Shown: one piece after another, positions 46,065 through 55,275 of the stretch
Layout: each line of letters begins with the position of its first letter
Position numbering within the stretch: the stretch's first letter is position 1
Assembly (NCBI GenBank): GCA_024228575.1
Contig: JAAETH010000276.1
Coordinates: 1 to 64,000 of the forward strand
From: Actinomycetes bacterium
GTDB taxonomy: Bacteria > Actinomycetota > Acidimicrobiia > Acidimicrobiales > Poriferisodalaceae
DNA: 64,000 nt
Reading direction: 5' to 3'
Notes under the pieces: generated by a model
What the model was told of the DNA's origin: nothing
Seen by the model: the letters and a program-made list of their open reading frames with translations, nothing else
Database searches by the model: none
Translations under genes and position numbers: made by a program

Positions 46065-46179
46065 GTGATGCTGCCTTCCTGGCGACAAGGTATCCCGGGG
46101 CGAGACACGGGGGCGATTCCGACCCTCTGGGCCGTCTCGGTTTCCTCATGTCGTAAGCGGTGTGTGCCGAAGGGGCTGT

Positions 46180-47337
46180 GTGGCCCGAACGCACGAGGAG
46201 CTCAAGGATTTTCTCGACGCGCTCTTGCAGCGCGCCGTCGAGGTAGGCGCCTCGGATATTCACCTCAAGGTCGGCTCGAAGCCCAAGATGAGGGTGAACG
46301 GGCAGCTCTACGCGGTGAAGGCCGAGGAACGGCTGTCGCCCGACGACACTTCGGTGATGGTCGACGCGATCATGCCCGACCACGTGAAAGATCGGTTCCT
46401 CGAGATCGGGGACGCCGACTTCGCCTTCTCCGATCCGAACGTCGGGCGGTTCAGGGTGAACGCCTTTCGTCAAAGAGGTTCTGTCGGGCTGGTGTTGCGC
46501 CATGTTACGTACGGGGTCGATTCGATCGCCGACCTCGGGCTTCCTCGGGTGGTACAGCGACTGGCCGACGAGCCTCGCGGGCTGGTGCTGGTCACCGGCC
46601 CTACCGGCTCGGGCAAGACCACCACACTCGCTGCGATGGTCGACCACATCAACGCGAGCCGCAACTGTCACATAGTGACCATCGAGGATCCGATCGAGAT
46701 CCTGCATCGTGACAAACGTGCATCGATCAACCAGCGCGAGATCGGTCTCGACTCGCAGTCGTTCGCCACCGCCATGCGCGCTGCCCTGCGACAGGATCCC
46801 GACGTGATCCTCGTCGGTGAGATGCGCGACCCAGAGACGGTCAGCGCTGCCCTTCAGGCAGCCGAGACCGGCCACCTCGTCCTGTCGTCGATGCACACGA
46901 CCGACGCATCCGAGACGGTGAACCGCATTATCGAGTTCTTCCCCCATCAACAGCACAGGCAGGTTCGTGCGACGCTCGCCTCGGCGTTGCGCGGAACCCT
47001 GGGCCAACGGCTGGTTCCTGCCGCAAGCGGTGACGGCCGTGTTCCGGTGACCGAGGCGATGGTCGTGACCGGCCGCATCGCTCAGTCGATCATCGACGAG
47101 GAGGCCGCCGCGTCGCTGGCCGATCTCATTGCCGAGGGTGATTACTACGGCATGCAGACCTTCGACCAGGGTCTGGCCGATCTGGTCAAACGACGGCTGA
47201 TCACGGTCGAGGCAGCCATGAGTGCCGCCTCGCGACCACACGATCTCAGGGTCGCCATGGAGCGTGCAGGTGTCCTCGACCACAAGGGCAAACACCGCGA
47301 CGATCTCCTGGACCAGATCAACAGCGTCCAAGCCTGA
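46180..47337 (+). CDS. pilT: PilT-type twitching-motility ATPase
   Basis: A 385-residue hexameric ATPase that retracts type IV pili at the inner face of the membrane. Landmarks are the N-terminal ASDIHLKVGSKPKMRVNG, Walker A VTGPTGSGKTTTLAAMVD, Asp box HIVTIEDPIEILH, Walker B DVILVGEMRDPETVSAALQA and His box AETGHLVLSSMHTTD. GTG 46180 is preferred, preceded by AAGGGG; an upstream ATG-less extension is not needed. No pilin, PilB or PilC gene is adjacent. Confidence 0.93.
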   Translation: MARTHEELKDFLDALLQRAVEVGASDIHLKVGSKPKMRVNGQLYAVKAEERLSPDDTSVMVDAIMPDHVKDRFLEIGDADFAFSDPNVGRFRVNAFRQRGSVGLVLRHVTYGVDSIADLGLPRVVQRLADEPRGLVLVTGPTGSGKTTTLAAMVDHINASRNCHIVTIEDPIEILHRDKRASINQREIGLDSQSFATAMRAALRQDPDVILVGEMRDPETVSAALQAAETGHLVLSSMHTTDASETVNRIIEFFPHQQHRQVRATLASALRGTLGQRLVPAASGDGRVPVTEAMVVTGRIAQSIIDEEAAASLADLIAEGDYYGMQTFDQGLADLVKRRLITVEAAMSAASRPHDLRVAMERAGVLDHKGKHRDDLLDQINSVQA

Positions 47338-47470
47338 TCACCTGGGTTGCCAGCTGCGAGCCCAAGGGGCTCAGACGCAGCGAGGATTCCTGTTGTGACA
47401 GTTGTCTCTTGACGAACCGGGAGGCCGAGAGCCTAGGTTCGCGGAAATGCATCACTCGCTGAGGGGGAAG

Positions 47471-48331
47471 ATGCGCATCACCTTCCATGGTGCACGCGGC
47501 TCTACACCATGTTCGAGTCACGGACACGGCTCCTATGGCGGCAACACCTCGTGTGTCGCCGTCGAGGCCGACGACACGCCGCCGATTCTCTTCGATCTGG
47601 GCACCGGGCTGCTCCGCTATTCCGACGGTGTTGATGGCCCCTTCAGGGGAGTCATGTTGTTGACCCATCTTCATTGGGATCATGTCCAGGGGCTGCCGTT
47701 CTTCAGCCCACTGCTGAGGCCGGGTGCCAAGGTGCGCATCCTTGGTCCACCCCAGGATGAGGGCCCACTCCGCGAGGTTCTGGTCTCGTTTGTTCGGCCT
47801 CCCTTCTTTCCTGTGACAGTCGATGATCTGCCGGGTGAGATCATGGTCGAAGAGATCGACCGCGAGTCGATCGAGATCGGTTCGGCGGTGGTCACGGCTG
47901 CTCGAATCCCTCATCCCGGTGCGACCAATGGCTACCGGGTCGATCACGGTGGGAAGTCGGTCGTGTTCATCCCCGATCATCAGGGTCTGGAGAACGGATG
48001 GGTCGACCCAGAAGTGATCGAGCTCGCCAGAGATACCGACCTGTTGATCCACGACTCGCAGTTCACCCACGAGGAGTTCATCGAGAAGATCGACTGGGGG
48101 CATTGCACCGCCGACTATGCGTTGACGGTCGCGGCCGCGGCAGGGGTGTCCAGGCTGGCACTATTCCACCATGACCCCGATCACGACGACGAGGCTCTCG
48201 AAGCGATTGCTTCGGGGCTGTCGTCTCGTGCGAACGAACTCGGCATCGATGTGTTTCTCGCCGCAGAAGGAATGTCGATCGACCTCGCCGACCAGCCTTC
48301 GCCGCACCACGATTCGGATCCCGGCCGCTAG
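47471..48331 (+). CDS. MBL-fold metallo-hydrolase
   Basis: A 286-residue metallo-beta-lactamase-fold hydrolase. It begins MRITFHGARGSTP and has the metal motif MLLTHLHWDHVQGLPF (H-x-H-x-D-H), a downstream RIPHPGATNGYRV and a late DWGHCTADYAL for further metal ligands. Such enzymes hydrolyse phosphodiesters, cyclic nucleotides or lactones; the substrate is unknown. ATG 47471 is preceded by a purine-rich GAGGGGGAAG. ATG 47447 would add eight residues. Confidence 0.8.
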   Translation: MRITFHGARGSTPCSSHGHGSYGGNTSCVAVEADDTPPILFDLGTGLLRYSDGVDGPFRGVMLLTHLHWDHVQGLPFFSPLLRPGAKVRILGPPQDEGPLREVLVSFVRPPFFPVTVDDLPGEIMVEEIDRESIEIGSAVVTAARIPHPGATNGYRVDHGGKSVVFIPDHQGLENGWVDPEVIELARDTDLLIHDSQFTHEEFIEKIDWGHCTADYALTVAAAAGVSRLALFHHDPDHDDEALEAIASGLSSRANELGIDVFLAAEGMSIDLADQPSPHHDSDPGR

Positions 48332-48339
48332 GGCAACCC

Positions 48340-48498
48340 GTGGACAGAAACACTGGCTCCTTCACCCCTGTTTCTTTCGAACCGCTCGTCACCGCATGGC
48401 TCCCGACACACGATTCGACAATCTGGGCCGGGATCGAGGCCGTCGACTCGTTCAGTGTGAAGTTCCTCGGCGCCGGCCCGGGTGCGCCCTCGAGCTGA
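48340..48498 (+). CDS. possible short hypothetical protein
   Basis: A GTG-started frame of 52 residues (begins MDRNTGSFTPVSFEPLV) fills the gap after the MBL gene and ends with TGA 13 bp before the MauE-like gene. No similarity is recognised and it may be fortuitous. Confidence 0.25.
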   Translation: MDRNTGSFTPVSFEPLVTAWLPTHDSTIWAGIEAVDSFSVKFLGAGPGAPSS

Positions 48499-48511
48499 TC
48501 TCGTTGCACCG

Positions 48512-48886
48512 ATGCCCCTGATCTCCTCGATCGTCCTCGGAGCTGTCTTCACGTTCTCGGGAGCGCTGAAGCTGCGCGATCCCGGATGGCCTCTTGCCGC
48601 GCGATCTCTCGGTACACCGGACTGGGCGATTCCCCTCGTCGCCCCGTTCGAACTGGTCCTCGGGGTGTCCCTCATCGCTGGTCTCGGCGTTGTTGTCGGC
48701 GCGGCAGCGGCGATCGTATTGTTGCTCGGCTTCACGGTCGTGCTCGGCAGGGCAATCCGCTTGCCGAACCCTCCCGTCTGTGCGTGTTTCGGCCATTGGT
48801 CGGCCAAGCCGGTCGGTGTCGGATCCCTGGCGCGCAACGCCGCCCTGATCGTGCTGGCGTCGATCGCTCTGATCTCCAATCTTTGA
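48512..48886 (+). CDS. MauE/DoxX-like membrane protein
   Basis: A 124-residue protein with four hydrophobic helices (ISSIVLGAVFTFSGALKL, AIPLVAPFELVLGVSLIAGL, GVVVGAAAAIVLLLGFTVVL). The PVCACFGHWS segment carries a C-x-C like the MauE-type disulfide-handling proteins. It likely functions in thiol/disulfide handling in the membrane. ATG 48512 is used. The methylamine-utilisation genes that define MauE are absent. Confidence 0.7.
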   Translation: MPLISSIVLGAVFTFSGALKLRDPGWPLAARSLGTPDWAIPLVAPFELVLGVSLIAGLGVVVGAAAAIVLLLGFTVVLGRAIRLPNPPVCACFGHWSAKPVGVGSLARNAALIVLASIALISNL

Positions 48887-48935
48887 GACCCCTGGCGCAG
48901 GGCGACGCAAACACGTACAGTGGCGACTAACCACC

Positions 48936-48958
48936 GAGAGTGCTTGACCGTCACTCTC
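48936..48958. promoter_or_regulatory. inverted repeat upstream of the FtsH-like gene
   Basis: GAGAGTG, 9-nt spacer and CACTCTC lie 20-42 bp before the GTG start. They could form an operator or a leader hairpin. No other evidence was found. Confidence 0.35.
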
Positions 48959-48977
48959 CGCTACTGGAGGTGAAAGC

Positions 48978-50765
48978 GTGGAACTCAGCCGTTTGTCGCA
49001 ATCGACCGTATTGTCCGACGCTCTAGTCGACGTCGCCGCCACCCGCGAACGCACACGAAGGGGGCGCGTGGCCCGCATAGCCGCGTTTCTTGCCGTTGTC
49101 GCCGGATGGCTCTGGTGGCGCGCTCTGACGAACCAGGCCCTCAGGCCGGACCTGCCATCCGTGTCGATCCCCCCGGACTACCTGTTCCCGCTCCTGCTCG
49201 TGCTGATCCTCGGTGGCGTCATCTTGGTGCCGATGCTCGGCGCGGGCCGATCTCCCCATGTGACGTTTCACCCGAGTGAGATCGACACCACGATCGACGA
49301 CGTCAAGGGCATCGATACGGTGCGCGACGAGGTTGTGAAGACCCTGAACCTCTTCCTTGCCCACAAGACCTTCCGCGATCAGATGGGCGGCACACCTCGC
49401 CGAGCCATCCTGTTCGAGGGTCCTCCCGGTACGGGCAAGACCTATATGGCGAAGGCGATGGCCAATGAGGCAGGTGTTCCGTTCCTGTTCGTGTCGTCCT
49501 CGGCCTTTCAGTCGATGTACTACGGCCAGACGAACCGCAAGATCCGCTCGTACTTCAAGGCGTTGCGCAAGGCTGCCCGCAAGGAGGGTGGTGCAATTGG
49601 TTTCATCGAGGAGATCGACGCCATCGGTGCCTCTCGTCGGGGTATGGGTTCGGGCGGTGGTGAGGGTGTTTCGGGTGTCGTCAACGAGTTGTTGATCCAG
49701 CTTCAGAGCTTTGACGAGCCACCGTTCGGAACCCGCTTCGTCAACACCTTCATCGATCGGCTGAACAGGTTCGTGCCGTCTACCCGTCAGATCTCGAAGA
49801 AACGAGCGGGTGCTGCGAACATCCTCGTCGTCGGCGCGACGAACAGGGCCGCGGACCTCGATCCCGGTCTTCTTCGGCCGGGTCGCTTCGATCGTTCGGT
49901 GTACTTCGGTCTCCCCGGTCGTCCCGGTCGTCGCGAGATCATCGACTTCTACCTCGACCGCAAGGCACATGCACCCGAGCTCGATGACCCGGAGCGCCGC
50001 GACGCCCTTTCCGCCATGACGATGGGGTACTCGCCGGTCATGATCGAGCACCTCTTCGACGAGGCTCTCGTCTGGGCCCTGCGTCGCGGTGGTGACGCCC
50101 TCAACTGGGACGATGTCCAGCAGGCCAAGATGACCGAGGAGCTCGGCCTGACGGAGCAGACCGTCTACACCGAGGCTGAGCGCCGGACGGTGGCAACCCA
50201 CGAAGCCGGACACGCGACGGTCGCCCACCTCGTCGGAGCCGGGCGCAAGCTCGAGGTCCTGTCGATCATCAAGCGGCGTGACTCGCTCGGATTGCTCGCT
50301 CACAGCGACGAGGAAGAGCGCTTCACCCAGACTCGCAGCGAGATCGAGGCGCGAATCGACATCGCCTTCGGAGGTATGGTCGCCGAGGAGCTGTGGTTCG
50401 GAGAATCGGGCAGTGGGCCTTCTGGGGATCTCACAGGCGCAACCAAGGCGGCCGCGACGATGGTCGGTGCGCTGGGGATGGGCGATCGTCTCATCTCGTT
50501 CGAAGCCGCCAACATGGGCAATGGAGCCGACCTGGTCGCCAAGGTCCTGGCGTTGGACTCGGCCAGGGATGCGACCGAGGAGATCCTCCAGGCGTCGAAG
50601 GCCAGGGTCGACGAACTGCTCGATCAGAACCGCGACATCGTCGAAGCCCTACGCGATGCGTTGCTCGATCGTGAGGAACTGATCGGCACCGAGATCGTCG
50701 ACGTCATCAGGCGGGTCCGTGGCAGCGAACAGCTCGTGATCAACCTCACCGAGGTCGCTCCGTAG
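48978..50765 (+). CDS. FtsH-like membrane AAA+ zinc metalloprotease
   Basis: A 595-residue protein. Two membrane helices (IAAFLAVVAGWLWWRALT; YLFPLLLVLILGGVILVPML) precede an AAA+ domain with Walker A EGPPGTGKTYMAKAMA near residue 148 and Walker B-like IGFIEEIDAIG. The zinc site VATHEAGHATVAHL (HEAGH) is near 406, and a downstream Asp/Glu ligand region follows. It resembles FtsH but has an approximately 35-residue insertion between Walker B and the second region of homology (FVNTFIDRLNRFVPSTRQIS). GTG start is preceded by GGAGG. It may degrade a special set of membrane proteins. Confidence 0.88.
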   Translation: MELSRLSQSTVLSDALVDVAATRERTRRGRVARIAAFLAVVAGWLWWRALTNQALRPDLPSVSIPPDYLFPLLLVLILGGVILVPMLGAGRSPHVTFHPSEIDTTIDDVKGIDTVRDEVVKTLNLFLAHKTFRDQMGGTPRRAILFEGPPGTGKTYMAKAMANEAGVPFLFVSSSAFQSMYYGQTNRKIRSYFKALRKAARKEGGAIGFIEEIDAIGASRRGMGSGGGEGVSGVVNELLIQLQSFDEPPFGTRFVNTFIDRLNRFVPSTRQISKKRAGAANILVVGATNRAADLDPGLLRPGRFDRSVYFGLPGRPGRREIIDFYLDRKAHAPELDDPERRDALSAMTMGYSPVMIEHLFDEALVWALRRGGDALNWDDVQQAKMTEELGLTEQTVYTEAERRTVATHEAGHATVAHLVGAGRKLEVLSIIKRRDSLGLLAHSDEEERFTQTRSEIEARIDIAFGGMVAEELWFGESGSGPSGDLTGATKAAATMVGALGMGDRLISFEAANMGNGADLVAKVLALDSARDATEEILQASKARVDELLDQNRDIVEALRDALLDREELIGTEIVDVIRRVRGSEQLVINLTEVAP

Positions 50766-52872
50766 GTGAACCTTCCCGATCGACTCGGCTGGGTTCTGAG
50801 GAGCCGTCAGCCAGGTCGAAGACCTCGAGTATGAAGGCCTGGATGCGGGCCTCGTCGCGCCAAGCGTCGTAGCGGCCTGAAGGTCCGCCGTGGCCCGCAC
50901 CCATCTCGGTCTTCAGCAGGAAACGACGACGTCCCACAGCCGTGTCTCGAAGTTTGGCGATCCATTTTGCCGGTTCCCAGTACGAGACCCGCGGGTCGTT
51001 CAGGCCTGCGGTCGCGTAGATGGGTGGGTAGTCGACCGCCTCGACGTTCTCGTAGGGCGAGTATTGCATCAGCCACTCGAAAGCCTCAGCCTCCTCGGGG
51101 TTGCCCCACTCTTCGTACTCGCCGATGGTCAGGGGTAGAGATGGGTCGAGCATCGTGTTGACGTTGTCGACGAAGGGCACCTCGGCGACGACACCTGCAA
51201 CCTTCTCGGGGGCCATGTTCAAGACACCTCCGACCAGTAGGCCGCCCGCCGAACCACCACGAATGACGATGCGATCGGGGTCGGCCCACCCTGCCTCCAC
51301 CAGACGGTCTGCGGCGCTCAACAGATCGGTGAACGAGTTGATCTTGTTGCCCAGGCGACCGTTGTCGTACCAGGCGCGCCCCATCTCGCCACCACCACGA
51401 ACATGGGACATCGCGAACACCACACCCCGGTCGATGAGCGACAGCCGGTTCGATGAGAATGAGGCGGGCATGATCACCTCATATGAGCCATACCCGTAGA
51501 GCACACACGGTGCGGTCCCGTCGGTCGGGGTGTCCTTGTGGCGTAGGACGCTCAGCGGAACCCGTGTGCCGTCGGCAGCTTCGGCCATCAGGCGTTCGGT
51601 CACGTAGCGATCGGAGTCATATCCACCGACTACTTCCTGTTGTTTCAACAAGGTCCGTTCGCCGGTGACGACGTCGTGTTCGTAGATCGAACTGGGTGTG
51701 ACCATCGACGCGTACCCGAAGCGGTATTTGGGGGTGTGCCACTCGACGTTCGCCGAGCCTCCGGTCTCGAAAATGGGTTCGGGGAATTCGAGATCGGTGA
51801 CCGACCCATCGCCGAGGTGCCAGACGCTGATCTGGGGAACGTTGTTGCGGCGCCTGGTGACGACGAGGTGGTCGGCAAAAGCATCGACATCGTCGAGACG
51901 GACACCGGGCTCGTGAGCGATCAGTTCTGTCCAATTTGCCATCGCCGGATCGTCGACGGGCGTTTCGAACAGGCGAAAGTCGGGTGCGTCGAGGTTGGAC
52001 AGGATCAAGAACCGCTCGGCGTGATGTTCGACCCTGTACTCGTGACCTTGTGATCTCGGTTCGATGATCTTGGCCGCCGAAGTGGGATCGGTTGCATCGA
52101 CGACCCGTACCTCCGAGGTGGTCCTCGATTCGCTGCTCATGATGATGAAGCGCTCTGACCGGGTCGCACCCAACCCGACCCAGAACCGATCGTCGGTCTC
52201 GTGGAAGACGACGACATCGTCGCTCACCGGCGAACCGAGGTTGTGGCGCACGACGCGATCGGAGCGTTGCATGTCGTCGGCCAAGGTGTAGAAGATCGTT
52301 GAGGAATCGGCCGACCAAGCGAGGCCATAGGTGAGGTCTTCGACCCGATCGTCGAGCATCTCGCCCGTGCTGAGGTCGATGATGCGAAGTTGGTATTTCT
52401 CGTCGCCGTCGAAATCGCAGGTGTAGGCGAGCAGGCGATGGTCGGGGCTCACCAGCAGATCGCCAACACCGAGATAGTCCGAGTCGCCCGCCAGCTCGTT
52501 CTCGTCGAGCAAGACCAGCTCCTCGTCGCTGGGGGCTCCGTCGACATCGGCGCGGCGGGTATGGATTGCGTACTGCTTGCCTTCCTCTGTGCGCCCGACG
52601 TACCACCAGGACCCCTTGCGAACCGGCACGCTCATGTCGGTTTCCTTGACGCGCCCTTTGATCTCTTCGAAGAGCCGTTCGCTCAGCTCGCCGAGCGGTT
52701 CGAACATCGCGTCGGCATAGGCGTTCTCGGCCTCCAGGTAGGCGATCGTGTCGGGATCCTCCCTGTCGCGCAGCCAGAACCACGGGTCCTCGGTCGCGAC
52801 TCCGTGTATCTCGCGCGTATGTCGCCGTCGAGGGGCTGTCGGCGGGTCGGGTGGTGCAGCATCACTGGTCAT
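50746..52872 (-). CDS. ptrB: S9A/oligopeptidase-B-type prolyl peptidase
   Basis: A 708-residue cytoplasmic serine peptidase with a beta-propeller lid and a C-terminal hydrolase. The nucleophile is in RIVIRGGSAGGLLVGGVLN, with Asp in YATAGLNDPRVSYWEPAKW and His in EMGAGHGGPSGR. These match oligopeptidase B/prolyl oligopeptidase, which cleaves small peptides. I chose ATG 52872 because the preceding frame overlaps the divergent carbonic anhydrase promoter. It overlaps the 3' end of the FtsH-like gene by 20 bp in opposite orientation. Confidence 0.9.
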   Translation of the reverse strand: MTSDAAPPDPPTAPRRRHTREIHGVATEDPWFWLRDREDPDTIAYLEAENAYADAMFEPLGELSERLFEEIKGRVKETDMSVPVRKGSWWYVGRTEEGKQYAIHTRRADVDGAPSDEELVLLDENELAGDSDYLGVGDLLVSPDHRLLAYTCDFDGDEKYQLRIIDLSTGEMLDDRVEDLTYGLAWSADSSTIFYTLADDMQRSDRVVRHNLGSPVSDDVVVFHETDDRFWVGLGATRSERFIIMSSESRTTSEVRVVDATDPTSAAKIIEPRSQGHEYRVEHHAERFLILSNLDAPDFRLFETPVDDPAMANWTELIAHEPGVRLDDVDAFADHLVVTRRRNNVPQISVWHLGDGSVTDLEFPEPIFETGGSANVEWHTPKYRFGYASMVTPSSIYEHDVVTGERTLLKQQEVVGGYDSDRYVTERLMAEAADGTRVPLSVLRHKDTPTDGTAPCVLYGYGSYEVIMPASFSSNRLSLIDRGVVFAMSHVRGGGEMGRAWYDNGRLGNKINSFTDLLSAADRLVEAGWADPDRIVIRGGSAGGLLVGGVLNMAPEKVAGVVAEVPFVDNVNTMLDPSLPLTIGEYEEWGNPEEAEAFEWLMQYSPYENVEAVDYPPIYATAGLNDPRVSYWEPAKWIAKLRDTAVGRRRFLLKTEMGAGHGGPSGRYDAWRDEARIQAFILEVFDLADGSSEPSRVDREGSPTERPR

Positions 52873-52922
52873 CGTCGGATTACGGTAGCGGGAGCGCGGG
52901 CTTGTTCGGATACGGTGCTTCG

Positions 52923-53444
52923 ATGCCCATCTACGCACTGGGGGATCAGGAACCCACCATCGATCCGACCGCCTATGTTCATCCCGACGCTGTCGTCATC
53001 GGCAGTGTCACGATCGGCGCAGAATCGACGGTCTGGCCCACCGCCGTGTTGCGCGGCGACGATGGCGAGATTCGAATCGGCGAGCGTACGTCGATCCAGG
53101 ATGGCGCGGTGCTCCACACCACGCTCGAGATTCCTACGATCGTCGGCGACGATTGCACCGTCGGACACTGTGCCCATCTCGAAGGATGCACCATCGAGAA
53201 CGGTGCCCTCGTGGGGTCGAACAGCACGGTTCTTCACGAGGCCGTCGTTGGCGGCGGAGCGCTGGTGGGAGCCAACGCCCTGGTCCCTGGTGGAATGTAC
53301 GTTCCCGAGCGGGCGATGGCTCTCGGAGTTCCGGCCAAGATCCGTCCCGACGCTGTCGACCCGGACCTACTGATCGTTCCTGGCGCACAGAGCTACACCG
53401 AGAGAGGCAAACGTTATCGGACCGATCTCCGCAGAATCGGATGA
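52923..53444 (+). CDS. gamma-class carbonic anhydrase-like protein
   Basis: A 173-residue left-handed beta-helix protein made of hexapeptide repeats (IGSVTIGAESTVWPTAVLRG; VGDDCTVGHCAHLEGCTI). Metal ligands are the histidines in AVLHTTLE and GHCAHL. Gamma carbonic anhydrases hydrate CO2, though bacterial CaiE/PaaY-like members may be thioesterase partners or inactive. It starts at ATG 52923 and is 37 bp before the ABC-exporter gene, perhaps co-transcribed. Confidence 0.88.
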   Translation: MPIYALGDQEPTIDPTAYVHPDAVVIGSVTIGAESTVWPTAVLRGDDGEIRIGERTSIQDGAVLHTTLEIPTIVGDDCTVGHCAHLEGCTIENGALVGSNSTVLHEAVVGGGALVGANALVPGGMYVPERAMALGVPAKIRPDAVDPDLLIVPGAQSYTERGKRYRTDLRRIG

Positions 53445-53481
53445 TGGCGCTCGGCGAGAGGCCCATTCGGGCGAGCCTGGT

Positions 53482-55275
53482 GTGAGTTCTGACGAGGCCT
53501 CGAGGGCCAGCGGCCGCGTCCGGGGCTGGCAGCTACTCCGAGAAGCGATGCGGCGTCACCGGCGCGGCATCGCAGCCGGGATGTTCATAGGCCTCGTATG
53601 GACTATCGCCAAAGTAGTAGTGCCGATTCTTATTCAGAGGTCCATCGACGACGGAATCCGTGGGGACGATTCACTCCTGGGCTGGGCTTTCGCCATAGCC
53701 GCAGTGGGTGTCGTGTCGGGTATCGCTACAGGTGCTCGACGATATGTTGCGTTCCAGAACGCCCGCGCCGTCGAGGCCGACTTCCGAGACCAGGTCTTCA
53801 CGCATGCCCAGCGTCTGCATTTCGGCTTCCACGACAGGCACCAGACCGGTCAGTTGATGAGTCGGGGCAATACCGACCTTCAGCAGTTCCAGAACTTCAT
53901 CACGATGTTGCCGATCACGTTCGCAAACCTGCTGACCGTGGTCCTGGCGAGCATCGTCTTGTTCGCGCGCGACTGGCAGCTGGCGCTGGCAGCGCTCGCC
54001 GGTCTGCCACTCGCCAACTATTTCGGGCGAAAGTTCTCCCAGAACCTGCATCCGGCTCTCACAGCCATACAGGAGGAGTCGGCACAGCTCGCATCGGTCG
54101 TCGAGGAGACGGTCGCGGGAGTCCGAGTGGTCAAGGGGTTCGGCGCAGAGCAGCTCCGGTTTGACGCTCTCGCTGTCGAGGCTGACGATGTGCGCGATGC
54201 ATCCCTCAGGGCAGCGCGGGCGCGGGCGAATTTCATCCCGGCTCTCGAAGTGGTGCCGAACATAGGCCTCATCGCTGTCCTGGCGTTCGGCGGTCACAAG
54301 GTTCTCGATGGCGACCTCGAGGTCGGCGAGCTCGTCCTGTTCAACATCTACGTCGTGTTGCTCATCCAGCCGCTTCGTATGTTGGGCATGATCGTCGCCA
54401 ACTTCCAGAGGGCGACGGCTGCGGGAGCCAGGATTGCCGCCCTGCTCGACACACCCATCGAGATCACCTCCCCGTCGTCGCCAACACCTCTTCCGCAAGG
54501 CGGCGACGATGACAGCCGATCGATCGGACGGATCCGTTTCAAGGACGTCGACTTCGCCTACGACCCGACCAACCCCGTGCTTGACGGGTTCGACCTCGCG
54601 ATCGAGGCGGGTGAGTCTGTGGCCATCGTCGGTGCTACTGGTTCTGGGAAGAGTACGGTGGCCCGGCTGCTGCCCCGTTTCTACGATGTCGACGCAGGAT
54701 CGATCCTCGTCGATGGTGTCGACGTTGCCGAAGCAGATCTCGAAGAGCTGCGCCGAGCGATCGGGCTCGTCTTCGAGGAGACCTTCCTGTTCGCTGCCTC
54801 GATCAGGGACAACATCTCGTTCGGGGTTCCCGGAGCGGACCTTGCGACCGTCGAGCGAGCCGCCCGCCTCGCGGGTGCCGCCGAGTTCATCGAGCAGCTG
54901 GCCGACGGCTACGACACGGTCATCGGCGAACGCGGGTTCTCGCTCTCGGGCGGGCAGAGGCAGCGACTTGCCATCGCCAGGGCGATCGCCACCGACCCTC
55001 GTGTCCTGGTACTCGACGATGCCACCTCGGCCGTCGACCCCACCAAGGAGCATGAGATTCGCGACGCACTCCAGGAGGTCATGCACCGCCGCACGACCAT
55101 CGTCATCGCACACCGTCCGGCCACCATCGCTCTGGCCGATCGTGTCGTGCTGGTCGACGGTGGGCGGGTGGCAGCACAGGGCACCCACGACGAGCTGCTC
55201 GCGAGCAGCGAGTTGTATCGCGAGGTTCTCGCCCACGACGACACCGAACTGCCGTCGGAAGATGGGGCGCCCTGA
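53482..55275 (+). CDS. ABC exporter half-transporter (non-catalytic NBD partner)
   Basis: A 597-residue fused membrane-plus-ABC protein. Six membrane helices precede the NBD (Walker A VGATGSGKSTVARL at about 384, LSGGQRQRLAIARAI at 488). The Walker B reads LVLDDATSAVDPTKE, with Asp where the catalytic Glu is expected. Together with the next gene it matches the heterodimeric exporter pattern: this subunit has the degenerate Walker B but a canonical LSGGQ. It could export drugs, lipids or peptides. GTG start. Confidence 0.88.
   Translation: MSSDEASRASGRVRGWQLLREAMRRHRRGIAAGMFIGLVWTIAKVVVPILIQRSIDDGIRGDDSLLGWAFAIAAVGVVSGIATGARRYVAFQNARAVEADFRDQVFTHAQRLHFGFHDRHQTGQLMSRGNTDLQQFQNFITMLPITFANLLTVVLASIVLFARDWQLALAALAGLPLANYFGRKFSQNLHPALTAIQEESAQLASVVEETVAGVRVVKGFGAEQLRFDALAVEADDVRDASLRAARARANFIPALEVVPNIGLIAVLAFGGHKVLDGDLEVGELVLFNIYVVLLIQPLRMLGMIVANFQRATAAGARIAALLDTPIEITSPSSPTPLPQGGDDDSRSIGRIRFKDVDFAYDPTNPVLDGFDLAIEAGESVAIVGATGSGKSTVARLLPRFYDVDAGSILVDGVDVAEADLEELRRAIGLVFEETFLFAASIRDNISFGVPGADLATVERAARLAGAAEFIEQLADGYDTVIGERGFSLSGGQRQRLAIARAIATDPRVLVLDDATSAVDPTKEHEIRDALQEVMHRRTTIVIAHRPATIALADRVVLVDGGRVAAQGTHDELLASSELYREVLAHDDTELPSEDGAP

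Noticed and set aside
48340-48511. Third selenoprotein read through TGA 48496-48498
   Set aside because: The residues before and after the TGA do not form a redox motif, and no hairpin with a G-U loop starts within 20 nt downstream. The next gene (MauE-like) has its own ATG.
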